Source: Aquibacillus saliphilus (lineage in GTDB: Bacteria > Bacillota > Bacilli > Bacillales > Amphibacillaceae). From it: a stretch of 64,000 bases of DNA. This document shows, piece after piece, positions 1-8,911 of the stretch. Every line of letters begins with the position of its first letter. The stretch's first letter is position 1. The notes under the pieces were generated by a model. That model had not been told where the DNA came from, ran no database searches, and saw only the letters and a list, made by a program, of their open reading frames with translations. A program made the position numbers and the translations under genes. The DNA lies in NCBI RefSeq assembly GCF_020404745.1, contig NZ_JAIZAP010000007.1:62001-126000 (forward strand). The letters are read 5' to 3'.

Positions 1-1
1 A

Positions 2-490
2 TCTTTATTTTTAGGGAACGCTACTGTTAAGGATTATTTGAGATTGGACGAGCCTGTCGTTCTCTACTATTTCCAAATGTGGATGGATGAACAGGACGAG
101 ATTTTGAGTGACTTGTGTGAAAGATTTTCTAATAGACATTTATTTAAATACATTGAGTTTAATCCCAATCAACAGATGAAGGAATGGATGGAATTATACA
201 GTTTATTTAAAGCAGTCGGTATTAATCCAGAATATTATCTAGTCGATGATTCATCTTCAGATCTTCCTTATGATTTTTACCGTCCAGGTGAAGAGGAAGA
301 ACGATTGCCGATTCATTTACTTATGCCAAAGTCAAATGAATTAAGAGAATTATCTAGGCAGTCTGACATTGTCGAGTCGATTTCTGGAAAGAAGCGGACA
401 GACCATAAATTGTATTTCCCGCAAGACTTTATTGAAGCATTACCAGAAGACAATAATAAAAAACGGATTTTTGAAATCCTATTTGACTAA
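2..490 (+). CDS. ywfO: YwfO-like HD-domain phosphohydrolase, C-terminal part (5' end outside window)
   Basis: An open frame runs in from the left edge and ends at TAA 488-490, leaving about 162 residues. The text around residues 12-50 (YLRLDEPVVLYYFQMW, then ILSDLCERFSNRHLFKY) is the C-terminal region typical of the YwfO family of HD-superfamily nucleotide phosphohydrolases. The HD catalytic core would lie upstream and is not visible, so the enzymatic assignment rests on family resemblance. In B. subtilis ywfO is followed by ywgA, as here. The TTG at position 38 is not a start, because reading continues upstream without a stop. Confidence 0.8.
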   Translation, partial: SLFLGNATVKDYLRLDEPVVLYYFQMWMDEQDEILSDLCERFSNRHLFKYIEFNPNQQMKEWMELYSLFKAVGINPEYYLVDDSSSDLPYDFYRPGEEEERLPIHLLMPKSNELRELSRQSDIVESISGKKRTDHKLYFPQDFIEALPEDNNKKRIFEILFD

Positions 491-557
491 TAAACGGATA
501 TGTTTAAAGCTTCAGCATAAATTGTTCACCGATTTTTAAGACAAGGGGATGTTTGTT

Positions 558-1055
558 TTGTTGCCAAATCATGCAAAATTAATGAAATTCTTCTCGGCTT
601 CAGATGAAGTGGTAGGAAGAAAGAAGTTACAAAAGATGATTTACATATTAAAAAAATGTGATATCCCATTCGAAGAGAAATATGAGTTTCATTTTTATGG
701 ACCTTATTCAGAAGAATTAACACTACGAATGGAAGAACTATGTAATTTAGGGTTCATTTCTGAAACAAAGGAAAAGAAAAGCAATTACTTTCAATATCGT
801 TACAAGATGACTGACCAAGGTGAGGAATTCTTAAACCATTCGAATGTTCAAATCCCAGCAATTGATGGAATGGTAGCGAAAATGACTGATAAGAGTTCAC
901 GTTTCCTTGAACTAGTTTCTACTATGCTATACTTTGACGACCTAAAAAGACAAGAGGTAGAAGTTAAAGTTCAAACAGTAAAAAACAAGCAAAACTATAC
1001 CGATAAGGACTTGCAAAGTGCATGGGCGTTTATCGATGAATTAAAAAATGCTTAA
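558..1055 (+). CDS. ywgA: YwgA family protein (function unknown)
   Basis: A protein of about 165 residues resembling B. subtilis YwgA, with the conserved block EVVGRKKLQKMIYILKK near the N-terminus followed by FHFYGPYSEELTLRMEELC. The helical layout with a charged middle resembles small winged-helix-like proteins, but no function is established. An ATG at 549 is in frame but lies one base after the GGGG of the ribosome binding site (543-548). The TTG at 558 has normal spacing and gives MLPNHAKLMKFF, the likelier N-terminus. It sits 67 bp after ywfO and ends in a strong terminator, so the two probably form one transcript. Confidence 0.8.
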   Translation: MLPNHAKLMKFFSASDEVVGRKKLQKMIYILKKCDIPFEEKYEFHFYGPYSEELTLRMEELCNLGFISETKEKKSNYFQYRYKMTDQGEEFLNHSNVQIPAIDGMVAKMTDKSSRFLELVSTMLYFDDLKRQEVEVKVQTVKNKQNYTDKDLQSAWAFIDELKNA

Positions 1056-1073
1056 TAAAGCTCTTACTATAGG

Positions 1074-1115
1074 AAATCGAGTGTATAACGGATAGATTAT
1101 ACACTCGATTTTTTT
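1074..1115 (+). terminator. Rho-independent terminator after ywgA
   Basis: A perfect 15-bp inverted repeat (arms 1074-1088 and 1097-1111, containing ATCGAGTGTATAA) with an 8-base loop, followed by a run of T. Confidence 0.85.
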
Positions 1116-1161
1116 CATTCATGAGTTTAGCTAGGAGGTTAGAATAAGAATCTCTTTTTAG

Positions 1162-1710
1162 TTAATCCTCATTATCACCATCACCTGAAAATTGGGAAGC
1201 AGGAATTGGTGTGATTGGCTCTAGGCAAGTGATGCCACAGAAGCAATTCAAATCAACAGTTAAACAGATACCAGTAGCTTGAAAGTCTCTTATACTATTA
1301 CCTGGGAAGAATCTACATACATCACTTACTCCACTGTCAGTTGGACCTGGAGTAGAGCCCCCTTCAGTTACCGGTAGTAATAATTCTAGTTTAACGCAGC
1401 AATCACTATCATCTACAAATTCTTTAGCGCGGAAAATTGGTGTTTCAACACAACCGAAGAAAGTATTTCCGGACGCGCCTAATTCCCCTTGAAATACACC
1501 ACTTCCAATAAAAGGATTACAATCCTTACAATATAAGATGAAAGGGATTGTAGTATTCACATTATTGCCGGATTGTGGTGAAAGTAAATCCCGGATTGAT
1601 TGTTTACAGCCGGTTGAACAACCGTTGTTATTCACTTCATCTTGAGCATCAACGATATCTCTTACTACATCACACACACATGCTTCGTTATTCAATTGAT
1701 TATTCGACAT
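1162..1710 (-). CDS. CotY/CotZ-type cysteine-rich spore coat protein
   Basis: A 182-residue cysteine-rich protein starting MSNNQLNNEACVCDVVRDI. The N-terminal CVCDVV...DAQDEV and the central segment IPFILYCKDCNPF are typical of the CotY/CotZ crust proteins of Bacillus spores, which self-assemble and cross-link through disulfides in the outermost coat layer. About a dozen cysteines are spread along the chain, several as CC or CFC pairs. The ATG at 1710 follows the strong ribosome binding site AAAGGGGGTG; a longer in-frame reading to 1734 would run through that site and is rejected. The gene stands alone, facing away from the permease gene, and is probably made late in the mother cell. No clear SigK promoter was identified. 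Confidence 0.8.
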   Translation of the reverse strand: MSNNQLNNEACVCDVVRDIVDAQDEVNNNGCSTGCKQSIRDLLSPQSGNNVNTTIPFILYCKDCNPFIGSGVFQGELGASGNTFFGCVETPIFRAKEFVDDSDCCVKLELLLPVTEGGSTPGPTDSGVSDVCRFFPGNSIRDFQATGICLTVDLNCFCGITCLEPITPIPASQFSGDGDNED

Positions 1711-1918
1711 AATAACACCCCCTTTGGTCTTCACTATAGATTATGATGGTGGATGTTAAATGCTTGTTCCAACACCTAGTTTGAAAACAAATAAGTTATT
1801 TGCCGCCGTTTATTTTATTGATAGATCATAGAGTATAATAATAGTATGTATTGCCAATTTTTGGACTATTGTCTAAAATATAACAGGTAGAACTTGATTT
1901 AACTTTGGGGGCAATCAA

Positions 1919-3925
1919 ATGAGGATAGTAAAATTCTTGACCTACTATTTATTAGGGGTGCTCGGAATTATCGCGATTAGTAATGCGCCAGCACTACTAA
2001 CAGGTGGTGGGAAGTTTCTAGACATTTCTTCATACCTAACAAATACATTCCAGTTAATCAAAGATTTTACGCAATTTGATAACTGGATATACATGTTTCA
2101 GGGACGAGAATTAAACATGCTAGAGTTTTTATGGGATCCGTATCTATATTCAATGAAATTATTAGTTGGGGCAATTTTACTTGGTTTTACGATTGCCTTA
2201 ATTCTGGCAATACTAACTTTGTTTTTGCCACAACCATTGATAAACACTGTTAAAAGAGGATTAGGGTTAATTGAGGCAGTACCAGATTTAATGGTTGCCT
2301 TTTTGTTTCAAATTCTAGTAGTTTATATCTTCAAGCGAACAGATATCTTATTAATGAAATTTGTAACGCTAGGTGATCAACAGTTATATCTTGCGCCAAT
2401 TGTTGTCTTATCGTTTTTGCCAATGATAGCGATGTACCGGGTAATTGTCTTATTAATGGAAGAAGAATTGACGAAGGATTATGTAGAATTTGCCCTTAGT
2501 AAGGGTGCAAGATACAATGCTATTATTTTCATTCACGTGCTCAGGAATATAGCGAAAAGTGTTTTTTTTCATTCAAAAATAATTATTTGGGCACTACTCT
2601 CAAGCCTTTTTGTGGTTGAGTATATCTTTAATATTAACGGAATATCTAGCTTTGTCATGGAAGATTTTAGACCAATGGTAATTGCGGTGGTGTTATTTAT
2701 GATATATACACCATTATTTATCATTTACCAGGGTGTTGAAATATTCTTGTTCAAACAGTCCTATCAGTCTGAGTTTGTTCGACTTAAAAGAAAGTGGCAG
2801 AAGATAGCTTGGCCAAAGATACAGGTTTGGAGCTTGCTTGTCCGGGCAGTGAAAGAATTTAAGATTCATTTGAAAAATCCTAAATTTTCAGCTGGCTTTC
2901 TGGTAATCACAAGCATGGTAATCTATAGTATCGTTCATTCAATCATAAAAGAAGTACCAGTCGAACAATTTGTCTTGATCTATGATGATCAGGGTAATCT
3001 ATTAAGTAGTAAGCCGCACCCCCCGTCAGAATATGTGCCGCTTGGAACAGATAGATTGGGCTATAGTATTCTCGATCAATTATTAGCCGGAGCAAAATAT
3101 ACGATTCTGTTTGCAAGTGCAATTGCTTTGATGCGGATGGTTATCGGATTTTTTCTAGCAATTCCTTTTGCGATGTTTATGAAAGATAGATGGCGTAAGG
3201 GAATTGAAAAGTTCGTCGATAGTATGCATTTTTTACCTATGACAATTATTGCAATTATTCTATTAAGACCAATATTGTTAGGGTCAACATCTGGCTTCAG
3301 CTATACATTTACCGAACGGATAGTAATCCACGCGGTTATTTTAACTTTGTTGGTAGTACCACTAGTGACAGTTTTAATTGGAAACGAAATTAAGCTTCTG
3401 ATGGAGCAAGAATTTATCACTAGTGCTAGAGTATTAGGAGGAAATACAAAACACATTGTAACAAGACATCTAATGCCACATCTAGGCTCAAAGCTTGGTA
3501 TTATCTTTGGCCAACAGTTTATCCAAGTGCTGCTTGTGTTAATTCATCTAGGGTTATTCAACTTGTTTTTAGGCGGGACAAGTGTGATGTACAATCAAAT
3601 GTACCGAGCGCCAGATCATTCGGTTACATTTGAATGGTCAGGGTTGATAAGTAGCACAAGAGAAGCGTTAATGACGGGACACTATTGGATTATTGCACCG
3701 GTGTTCATTGCATTTATTGTTGTGATCATCTCGATGCAGTTAATTGTAGAAGGAATCCAAGATGTGCAGCAGGAACGTGTCGGGGTTCCGGTAAGAGGGA
3801 GTAGATGGCTAACAAGATTGTTTAAGAAAAGTAAAAAAAATCGACAGCAAGCTACACCATCTAAAGCGATCCAAGCGGATAGCTTCGACTTTGTGAAACC
3901 TATTGATAAATCGAGAAAGAGATAA
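1919..3925 (+). CDS. Fused two-domain ABC transporter permease (DppB-like plus DppC-like), no partner genes nearby
   Basis: A 668-residue integral membrane protein that joins two permease domains of the peptide/nickel (binding-protein-dependent) type. Residues about 1-280 form a DppB-like half with a cytoplasmic EAA-type loop near 188-212 (EFALSKGARYN...HVLRN). Residues about 320-615 form a DppC-like half with the family signature GTDRLGYSILDQLLAGAKY near 376-394 and a second EAA-type loop near 496-522 (FITSARVLGGNTKHIVTRHLMP). The C-terminal 50 residues are a basic cytoplasmic tail. Such permeases are normally two separate genes next to a solute-binding protein and one or two ATPases; none is found here. 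The substrate is unknown. A bidirectional terminator follows. A TATAAT lies near 1834, but no good -35 was seen. Confidence 0.75.
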   Translation: MRIVKFLTYYLLGVLGIIAISNAPALLTGGGKFLDISSYLTNTFQLIKDFTQFDNWIYMFQGRELNMLEFLWDPYLYSMKLLVGAILLGFTIALILAILTLFLPQPLINTVKRGLGLIEAVPDLMVAFLFQILVVYIFKRTDILLMKFVTLGDQQLYLAPIVVLSFLPMIAMYRVIVLLMEEELTKDYVEFALSKGARYNAIIFIHVLRNIAKSVFFHSKIIIWALLSSLFVVEYIFNINGISSFVMEDFRPMVIAVVLFMIYTPLFIIYQGVEIFLFKQSYQSEFVRLKRKWQKIAWPKIQVWSLLVRAVKEFKIHLKNPKFSAGFLVITSMVIYSIVHSIIKEVPVEQFVLIYDDQGNLLSSKPHPPSEYVPLGTDRLGYSILDQLLAGAKYTILFASAIALMRMVIGFFLAIPFAMFMKDRWRKGIEKFVDSMHFLPMTIIAIILLRPILLGSTSGFSYTFTERIVIHAVILTLLVVPLVTVLIGNEIKLLMEQEFITSARVLGGNTKHIVTRHLMPHLGSKLGIIFGQQFIQVLLVLIHLGLFNLFLGGTSVMYNQMYRAPDHSVTFEWSGLISSTREALMTGHYWIIAPVFIAFIVVIISMQLIVEGIQDVQQERVGVPVRGSRWLTRLFKKSKKNRQQATPSKAIQADSFDFVKPIDKSRKR

Positions 3926-3932
3926 TAGATTT

Positions 3933-3969
3933 AAAAAGCCCTTGTTCGCTTAGAACAAGGGCTTTTTTA
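3933..3969. terminator. Bidirectional terminator between the permease gene and ywhB
   Basis: The GC-rich hairpin AGCCCTTGTTC / GAACAAGGGCT is flanked by A-run on the left and T-run on the right, so it can stop transcripts from both converging genes. Confidence 0.9.
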
Positions 3970-3971
3970 GA

Positions 3972-4160
3972 TTATTCTTGGTCGCTTAACAGTTTTCCTG
4001 CAACCGCATAATGTTTTTTACTTAATTCTTCGATAAATACAACGACTTTTTCTTTCGGAGCTCCAGTCGTTTCAACTACCGCTTCAGTCACCTTCTCAAC
4101 TAAAGCTCGCTTTTGTTCATCTGTACGTCCCTCGATCATTTCTACAGTTATGTACGGCAT
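3972..4160 (-). CDS. ywhB: 4-oxalocrotonate tautomerase family protein
   Basis: A 62-residue protein beginning MPYITVEMIEGRTDEQKR. Removal of the initiator Met exposes the catalytic Pro1 of the 4-OT superfamily, and Arg11 is kept. The length matches the small homohexameric tautomerases, and it closely resembles B. subtilis YwhB, whose physiological substrate is not known. The ATG at 4160 has AAAGGAG at proper spacing; the in-frame extension to 4196 is not needed. It converges with the permease gene and is read away from ywhD, consistent with the ywhB-ywhD-pbpG neighbourhood in B. subtilis. Confidence 0.85.
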   Translation of the reverse strand: MPYITVEMIEGRTDEQKRALVEKVTEAVVETTGAPKEKVVVFIEELSKKHYAVAGKLLSDQE

Positions 4161-4486
4161 CGTAACAACTCCTTTTTTTCTATCATAAGTTATCAAAGAA
4201 ACTGATGCTAGTACAACGTCCTAACAAATCAGGGGAGATGAAATGAACCCGTCTGGTATGCTAAACTAAAACTAGTTTAATGCAATTTAAATTAAGGTAG
4301 TTTTCTATAGCCCGTCGCTTATCCCAAGTATTGAATCTTAAACATGTAATTCCTATAAACTACGGCACAACCTACCGCTATGGAAATCAACATAGCAACC
4401 AAGGCGCAGTTTATATCAATAGCAACAAACTAAAATGGATAGTTAACTAAACATATAGTGACTTATTATCAAGGAGGTAAGAAAAA
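4161..4486. other. Intergenic region before ywhD with a decayed copy of the mosaic repeat
   Basis: No gene was seen. The stretch 4395-4432, around GTTTATATCAATAGCAAC, resembles the right end of the mosaic intergenic repeat at about 42370-42405 (GTTTCCATCAATAGCAAT). It probably also carries the divergent promoters of ywhB and ywhD, but no convincing -35/-10 pair was found. Confidence 0.35.
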
Positions 4487-5011
4487 ATGAGCGAAGAAGA
4501 ATCTTCTAAAAAAAAGAAAAGTAATCAATTTACCATCATGAAGGATGACTCAACAGATGGACACGGTGGTTATGGTATAGGGGCAATTACGTTAGAAAAT
4601 ATCTCGCCAGTTATCGTCGATCCAAATGAAAATAGAGCTTTTGTTGATATGGATGCGATGCATGCGCGTAGTGAAATAGAAAGACGGGTAAAGTTCTTAC
4701 CAAATAAAGATGAAGTACCAAACGGTAAGCTTTACTGGATCGTCTGGGTTACGGTAGAGCGTGGTGAAAATGGACCTTATTATTACGGTGTTGCAGGAAG
4801 TGAAGTCAGAGTGGATCGTTCAATTAAACGTGCATATAAGTCAATGCCAGAACACGTTACCCATATGGATAAGTCGATGAAAGGACACATAATTATCGAG
4901 CATATGGATCAACCATCAAAACAATTATTAGTCGATTTTCTACGTGAATTCAATGCGGATATGTGGGAAAATTCCACCGAAGAATTAAAAAATGCACTTC
5001 CAAATAAGTGA
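4487..5011 (+). CDS. ywhD: YwhD family protein (function unknown)
   Basis: A 174-residue soluble protein with a lysine-rich N-terminus (SSKKKKSNQFTIMKDD) and the segments GHGGYGIGAITLENISPV and LYWIVWVTVERGENGPYYYG seen in YwhD of Bacillus. No catalytic motif or membrane segment is recognised, so no function can be given. The ATG is preceded by a near-perfect AAGGAGGT ribosome binding site. Its 3' end converges on pbpG across a shared bidirectional terminator, the same arrangement as in B. subtilis. Confidence 0.85.
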   Translation: MSEEESSKKKKSNQFTIMKDDSTDGHGGYGIGAITLENISPVIVDPNENRAFVDMDAMHARSEIERRVKFLPNKDEVPNGKLYWIVWVTVERGENGPYYYGVAGSEVRVDRSIKRAYKSMPEHVTHMDKSMKGHIIIEHMDQPSKQLLVDFLREFNADMWENSTEELKNALPNK

Positions 5012-5112
5012 ACTTTTTGTGAACATTGGTGAAATTGACGGAAACATCTTGTAGTTTTAATGAGGAATTTGTAAAATATGAAGAACATGGTTTTTCCATG
5101 TTTCTAGGACTA

Positions 5113-5148
5113 GAAAAAGGCCGGAATCTGATTCCGGCCTTTTTCTTT
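5113..5148. terminator. Bidirectional terminator between ywhD and pbpG
   Basis: The hairpin AAAAAGGCCGGAAT / ATTCCGGCCTTTTT, with A and T runs on either side, serves both converging genes. Confidence 0.92.
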
Positions 5149-5191
5149 TGATTTGATTTTCTAGATTCTGCGCGTACCCTACGCTTTTGTC

Positions 5192-7288
5192 TTAGTTATT
5201 CCCTATGAAAGGGATCCAATCAAAGAAGCGTCCTAACCCTTTTTTATCTTCCTCATTATCATGTTGATCTTCTGTATCAATTTCTTCGGTCGATTCATCA
5301 GGTAAGTGGAGTGAACAATGAGTGGTTGGTTCTGTACCTTTAACGAAATACATTAGCCGTTGTTGTTCACAATAAGGACTTGCAAGGTCTCCGCTGCTAG
5401 GATCGACATAGGCTCCAACTACCCCTTCTGGTACGTCAAACGTTTTTAACGGCTCATTTTCATGAGCTTTCTCCATAAATTTCGCCCAAATATTTTTGGC
5501 ATATTGGTGTTCGGCTGTTTTTTCAATCGGTCGATTGTCATCATAGCCAATCCAAACTCCGGTAACAACATCTGGGCTATAGCCAACCATCCAGCTATCC
5601 GAACGTGTCGTACCAGATTTACCTGCATATTGTCTTGTTAATTGGTCTGTAATAGAAGAGCCGGTGACACTGGTATAACCGTTAAGTGAGCGATCAAACA
5701 TTCCAGTCATAAGATTAGTTAGGATAAAGGCTTTTCTTTTGTCTAACACAACTTCTGATTCTTGACTTGGACGCTCATATAACACGTTTCCTTTTATGTC
5801 TGTCACCTTATCAATTGTGTAGGGATCTATCTTTTTTCCGCCACTTGCGAGCATGCCATACCCTGCGACCATTTCTTTAACGGAGACTGCTTCTGTCCCA
5901 AGTGCTAGTGATGGAACAGCTTGCAGCTTGCTTTTAATCCCAAATTTACGAGCAGTTTCAACTAATCTCTCAGGTGTAAGAAACAAGTTTGTTTTAACCG
6001 CATAAACATTATCTGATACCGCGATTGCTTGTGCCAGCGTGATTGGTTTATCTGCATAATAGCCATTATAATTACTCGGCGCGTACACCGTTCCATCAGC
6101 AAGCTCAAAATTTGTTGGTTTACTCATCAAGGGTGTTGTCGCTGTATAGCCATTTTCTAAAGCTGTATAATATAAAAATGGTTTGAAAGCAGAACCGGGC
6201 ATCCGTGATGCTTGAATCGCTCTGTTAAATTGACTAGTCTTGTAATCACTCCCGCCAATAATTGAGGTGATTGCACCACTGTTTGGATCAATAGACATGG
6301 CACCAATTTCGATGCTTGTTTCAACTGACATGGTACTGTTCACTGTTTTTTCTAGCTTTGATTGATAATCCACGTTTAGGGTTGTAAATACCTGATACCC
6401 ACCAGAACGTATATCCTCTAAATCTTCATTAAGGATTCCACTAAGTTCTTTTAGGACGACATCTTGAAAGTGAGGGGCAATGGCTACTTTCTCACGTTCT
6501 TTAGGTTTCGTCAGTTGGATGTTTTCATGCTTGGCTAAAAATTGATCTTGTTCTGAAATAATTTCTTGATTTGCGAGTGATGCTAATATTTGTTCTTGTC
6601 TGTTTTTTGCATTTTGATAATTATGGAGCGGTGAATAAAGAGAAGGCCCCTTTGGAATTGCAGCAAGAAGTGCCGATTCTGCCAAACTTAAATCATCTGC
6701 CGATTTATTGAAAAAATAACGACTGGCAGCTTCAATGCCATAAGCTCCGTGTCCATAATAAATTGTATTTAAATAACCCTCTAAAATTTCTTTTTTATCA
6801 TAGAATATTTCTAGCCGAATTGCATAAAATGCTTCCTTAATTTTTCTCGTCCATGTTTTCTCGTGAGATAAATATAAGTTTCTTGCATATTGCTGGGTTA
6901 TTGTACTAGCCCCCTGAACCTTAGACATTGATTGAATATCTTTTAGTGCAGCACCTAGAATTCGTTTGAAGTCCAATCCGTTATGCTCATAAAAACGGCG
7001 GTCCTCGGTTGTAAGAGTTGCTTCAATTACTTTAGAATCAATAGCTTCAAGAGATACCCAATATCTAGATTCCGGTCCATGTTCTTCACCAATTACCTGA
7101 TTAGAACTGCTATAATAAATGGTATTCTGATTGCTGGTAAGAGAGGGAGGACCTAAGCTGTATAGGTACGTGAAAGTAGCAACAGTCGATATCACCAATA
7201 AAAAGGTCATACTAACTGCCGCTAATAATAGCACGCGAAGGCGTTTATCTTTAATAGTAGAAATTCTTTTCTTCATCCATTTAAGCAT
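5192..7288 (-). CDS. pbpG: Class A penicillin-binding protein (PBP2d type)
   Basis: A 698-residue bifunctional peptidoglycan synthase. After a short basic N-terminus there is one membrane anchor (about residues 19-43). The GT51 glycosyltransferase domain follows with EDRRFYEHNGLDFKR (catalytic Glu near 95), GASTITQQYARNLYL and RKIKEAFYAIRLE. The transpeptidase domain has SAFK (Ser near 366), SDN near 425 and KSGTT near 557. A short acidic tail ends the protein. The ATG at 7288 has AGGGGA eight bases upstream; the longer frame to 7351 lacks a ribosome site. Position next to ywhD identifies it as the PbpG (YwhE) orthologue, which in B. subtilis is a forespore enzyme making germ-cell-wall peptidoglycan. 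A SigF/SigG promoter was not confirmed here. Confidence 0.93.
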   Translation of the reverse strand: MLKWMKKRISTIKDKRLRVLLLAAVSMTFLLVISTVATFTYLYSLGPPSLTSNQNTIYYSSSNQVIGEEHGPESRYWVSLEAIDSKVIEATLTTEDRRFYEHNGLDFKRILGAALKDIQSMSKVQGASTITQQYARNLYLSHEKTWTRKIKEAFYAIRLEIFYDKKEILEGYLNTIYYGHGAYGIEAASRYFFNKSADDLSLAESALLAAIPKGPSLYSPLHNYQNAKNRQEQILASLANQEIISEQDQFLAKHENIQLTKPKEREKVAIAPHFQDVVLKELSGILNEDLEDIRSGGYQVFTTLNVDYQSKLEKTVNSTMSVETSIEIGAMSIDPNSGAITSIIGGSDYKTSQFNRAIQASRMPGSAFKPFLYYTALENGYTATTPLMSKPTNFELADGTVYAPSNYNGYYADKPITLAQAIAVSDNVYAVKTNLFLTPERLVETARKFGIKSKLQAVPSLALGTEAVSVKEMVAGYGMLASGGKKIDPYTIDKVTDIKGNVLYERPSQESEVVLDKRKAFILTNLMTGMFDRSLNGYTSVTGSSITDQLTRQYAGKSGTTRSDSWMVGYSPDVVTGVWIGYDDNRPIEKTAEHQYAKNIWAKFMEKAHENEPLKTFDVPEGVVGAYVDPSSGDLASPYCEQQRLMYFVKGTEPTTHCSLHLPDESTEEIDTEDQHDNEEDKKGLGRFFDWIPFIGNN

Positions 7289-8067
7289 AGGTATTCCCCT
7301 AAACAATTGTTTGTGAACAAATTTGAAAGAATAAGGATATGTTAGTACCATTATGGGAAAATGAATAAAGAATTAAACCTTCAAGTTAAAAGAAACCTAT
7401 ATTTACATATTTATTGGAAGAACGATAACGAGTAGTGTGAAGGAAAAACCGTTAGTGTCAAACACTCTTCTAGAATAAAAAGCTTGCTTTTTTCACGCAG
7501 TTCTTTATACTTTTCTTGGTTGATTCTAGTAGGATTAGTAACTATCATATAAAGTAGATGCAGGATAATTCTATTAAATGGCTGTTTTCTAAAAGAATGA
7601 AACCTAAGATTACTCGTCCCATGAACATATTTGTTGTTTATGACAAAATAGATAGAAACTGCGACATAACTGCTATGTTGATTTCCTTTTATATTCTTTA
7701 TAAGATGAGTGCTACGTCAGCGCTGCGGAAAAACACTCGCTTTCCATGGGGAACACCTCAGCCTCCTCGCGAGCAAAAAGCGCTCACTGCGGGGTCTTCA
7801 GACTGTTCCTTTCCCATTGGAGTCTCGCATTTTTCCTCCGCTTACTTAGAATAGCTTTCTGTTCAAGTGGGAAGAACCCCATAAAACGTTGATTTGACGG
7901 TATTAAGGTATTCATTAATCAGAACACCACTACTTAGCGTAGGCCACTCGATTCAATTAGAGTGAAAGATAGCAAGTCCAAGTTCATGAAAAGTTACGTC
8001 GGAGTCTATAGAAACTGCGAAGATGAGATTCACATTTCCTAGATTATAAATAAAAGGAGTTTTACCA
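7289..8067. other. Long intergenic region between pbpG and speE, largely repeat
   Basis: No supported gene lies here. A 98-codon open frame (7558-7854) is repeat sequence read in one frame. Positions 7289-7620 are AT-rich and should hold the promoters for pbpG and the upstream part of the speE transcript. From about 7626 to 8005 the sequence is copy A of the mosaic intergenic repeat. Confidence 0.6.
7626..8005. repeat. Mosaic intergenic repeat, copy A (lacks nested element Q)
   Basis: Left module (about 7626-7690, TTTGTTGTTTATGACA...GTTGATTTCC) matches 41803-41862. The core hairpin at about 7718-7838 pairs GCGGAAAAACA with ATTTTTCCTCCGC, and CCATGGGGA with TCCCATTGG. The right module (about 7850-8005) carries TTCTGTTCAAGT, CATTAATCAGAACACCA, ATTCAATTAGAGTG and GTTACGTCGGAGTCTATAG. 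All of these recur at about 18775-19185, and in part at 42140-42385. The nested element present at the other two sites is missing between GTAGGC and ATTCAATTAG here. Confidence 0.8.
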
Positions 8068-8895
8068 ATGAGTTTATGGTTTACTGAAAAACAAACAAAA
8101 GACTTTGGCATCACGGCAAAGATTAATAAATCGCTTCACTCAGAAAAAACAGATTTCCAACAACTAGATATGCTTGAAACAGAAGAATGGGGTAACATGC
8201 TTGTTTTAGACGATATGGTGATGACGACGACCAAAGACGAATTCGTTTATCATGAGATGGTCGCGCATGTTCCATTATTTACCCATCCAAACCCAAAACA
8301 CGTACTTGTTGTAGGTGGTGGTGACGGCGGTGTAATTCGCGAGATCCTTAAACACAAATCAATTGAAAAAGCTACGCTTGTTGAAATAGATGGCAAGGTT
8401 ATTGAATACTCCAAAAAATATTTACCTGAAATTGCAGGAGAGCTAGACAATCCAAGGGTGGAAGTAAAGGTCGATGACGGCTTTATGCATATTGCTAAGA
8501 GTGAACGAGAATATGATGTAATCATGGTTGATTCAACGGAGCCAGTAGGTCCTGCTGTTAATTTATTTTCAAAAGGATTTTATTCTGGAATCTCAAAAGC
8601 ATTAAAAGACGACGGGATATTCGTTGCGCAGACAGATAACCCATGGTTTAAAGCTGATTTAATTCATCAGGTCTACCATGATGTATCAGAAATTTTCCCG
8701 GTCACTAGGCTTTATACAGCAAACATTCCTACATATCCTAGTGGGCTGTGGACGTTTACAATCGGTAGTAAAATACATGATCCATTAAAAGTGAAGGCAG
8801 AACGATTTGAAGAGATTGATACAAAGTATTATACAGATGAGCTTCACTATGCTGCTTTTGCATTACCTAAATTTGTTAAAGATTTAACTAAGTGA
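8068..8895 (+). CDS. speE: Spermidine synthase (putrescine aminopropyltransferase)
   Basis: A 275-residue cytosolic enzyme that moves the aminopropyl group of decarboxylated S-adenosylmethionine to putrescine. The Rossmann glycine-rich loop GGGDGG is at residues 83-88, the dcSAM-binding VEID near 105-108, and the catalytic DSTEP at 155-159. Full length for the bacterial family. The ATG has AAAGGAG upstream. The following speB gene is 16 bp away, giving the usual speE-speB operon in which agmatinase makes the putrescine that SpeE uses. Confidence 0.96.
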   Translation: MSLWFTEKQTKDFGITAKINKSLHSEKTDFQQLDMLETEEWGNMLVLDDMVMTTTKDEFVYHEMVAHVPLFTHPNPKHVLVVGGGDGGVIREILKHKSIEKATLVEIDGKVIEYSKKYLPEIAGELDNPRVEVKVDDGFMHIAKSEREYDVIMVDSTEPVGPAVNLFSKGFYSGISKALKDDGIFVAQTDNPWFKADLIHQVYHDVSEIFPVTRLYTANIPTYPSGLWTFTIGSKIHDPLKVKAERFEEIDTKYYTDELHYAAFALPKFVKDLTK

Positions 8896-8911
8896 GAGGG
8901 GAGTAATAACG

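Noticed and set aside
5020-5045. Rex-like site after ywhD (TTGTGAA...GGTGAAA)
   Set aside because: The second half is in direct, not inverted, orientation and the place is downstream of a gene.
7558-7854. 98-codon open frame on the plus strand
   Set aside because: It reads through the mosaic repeat, has no ribosome binding site, and its equivalent is disrupted in the other copies.
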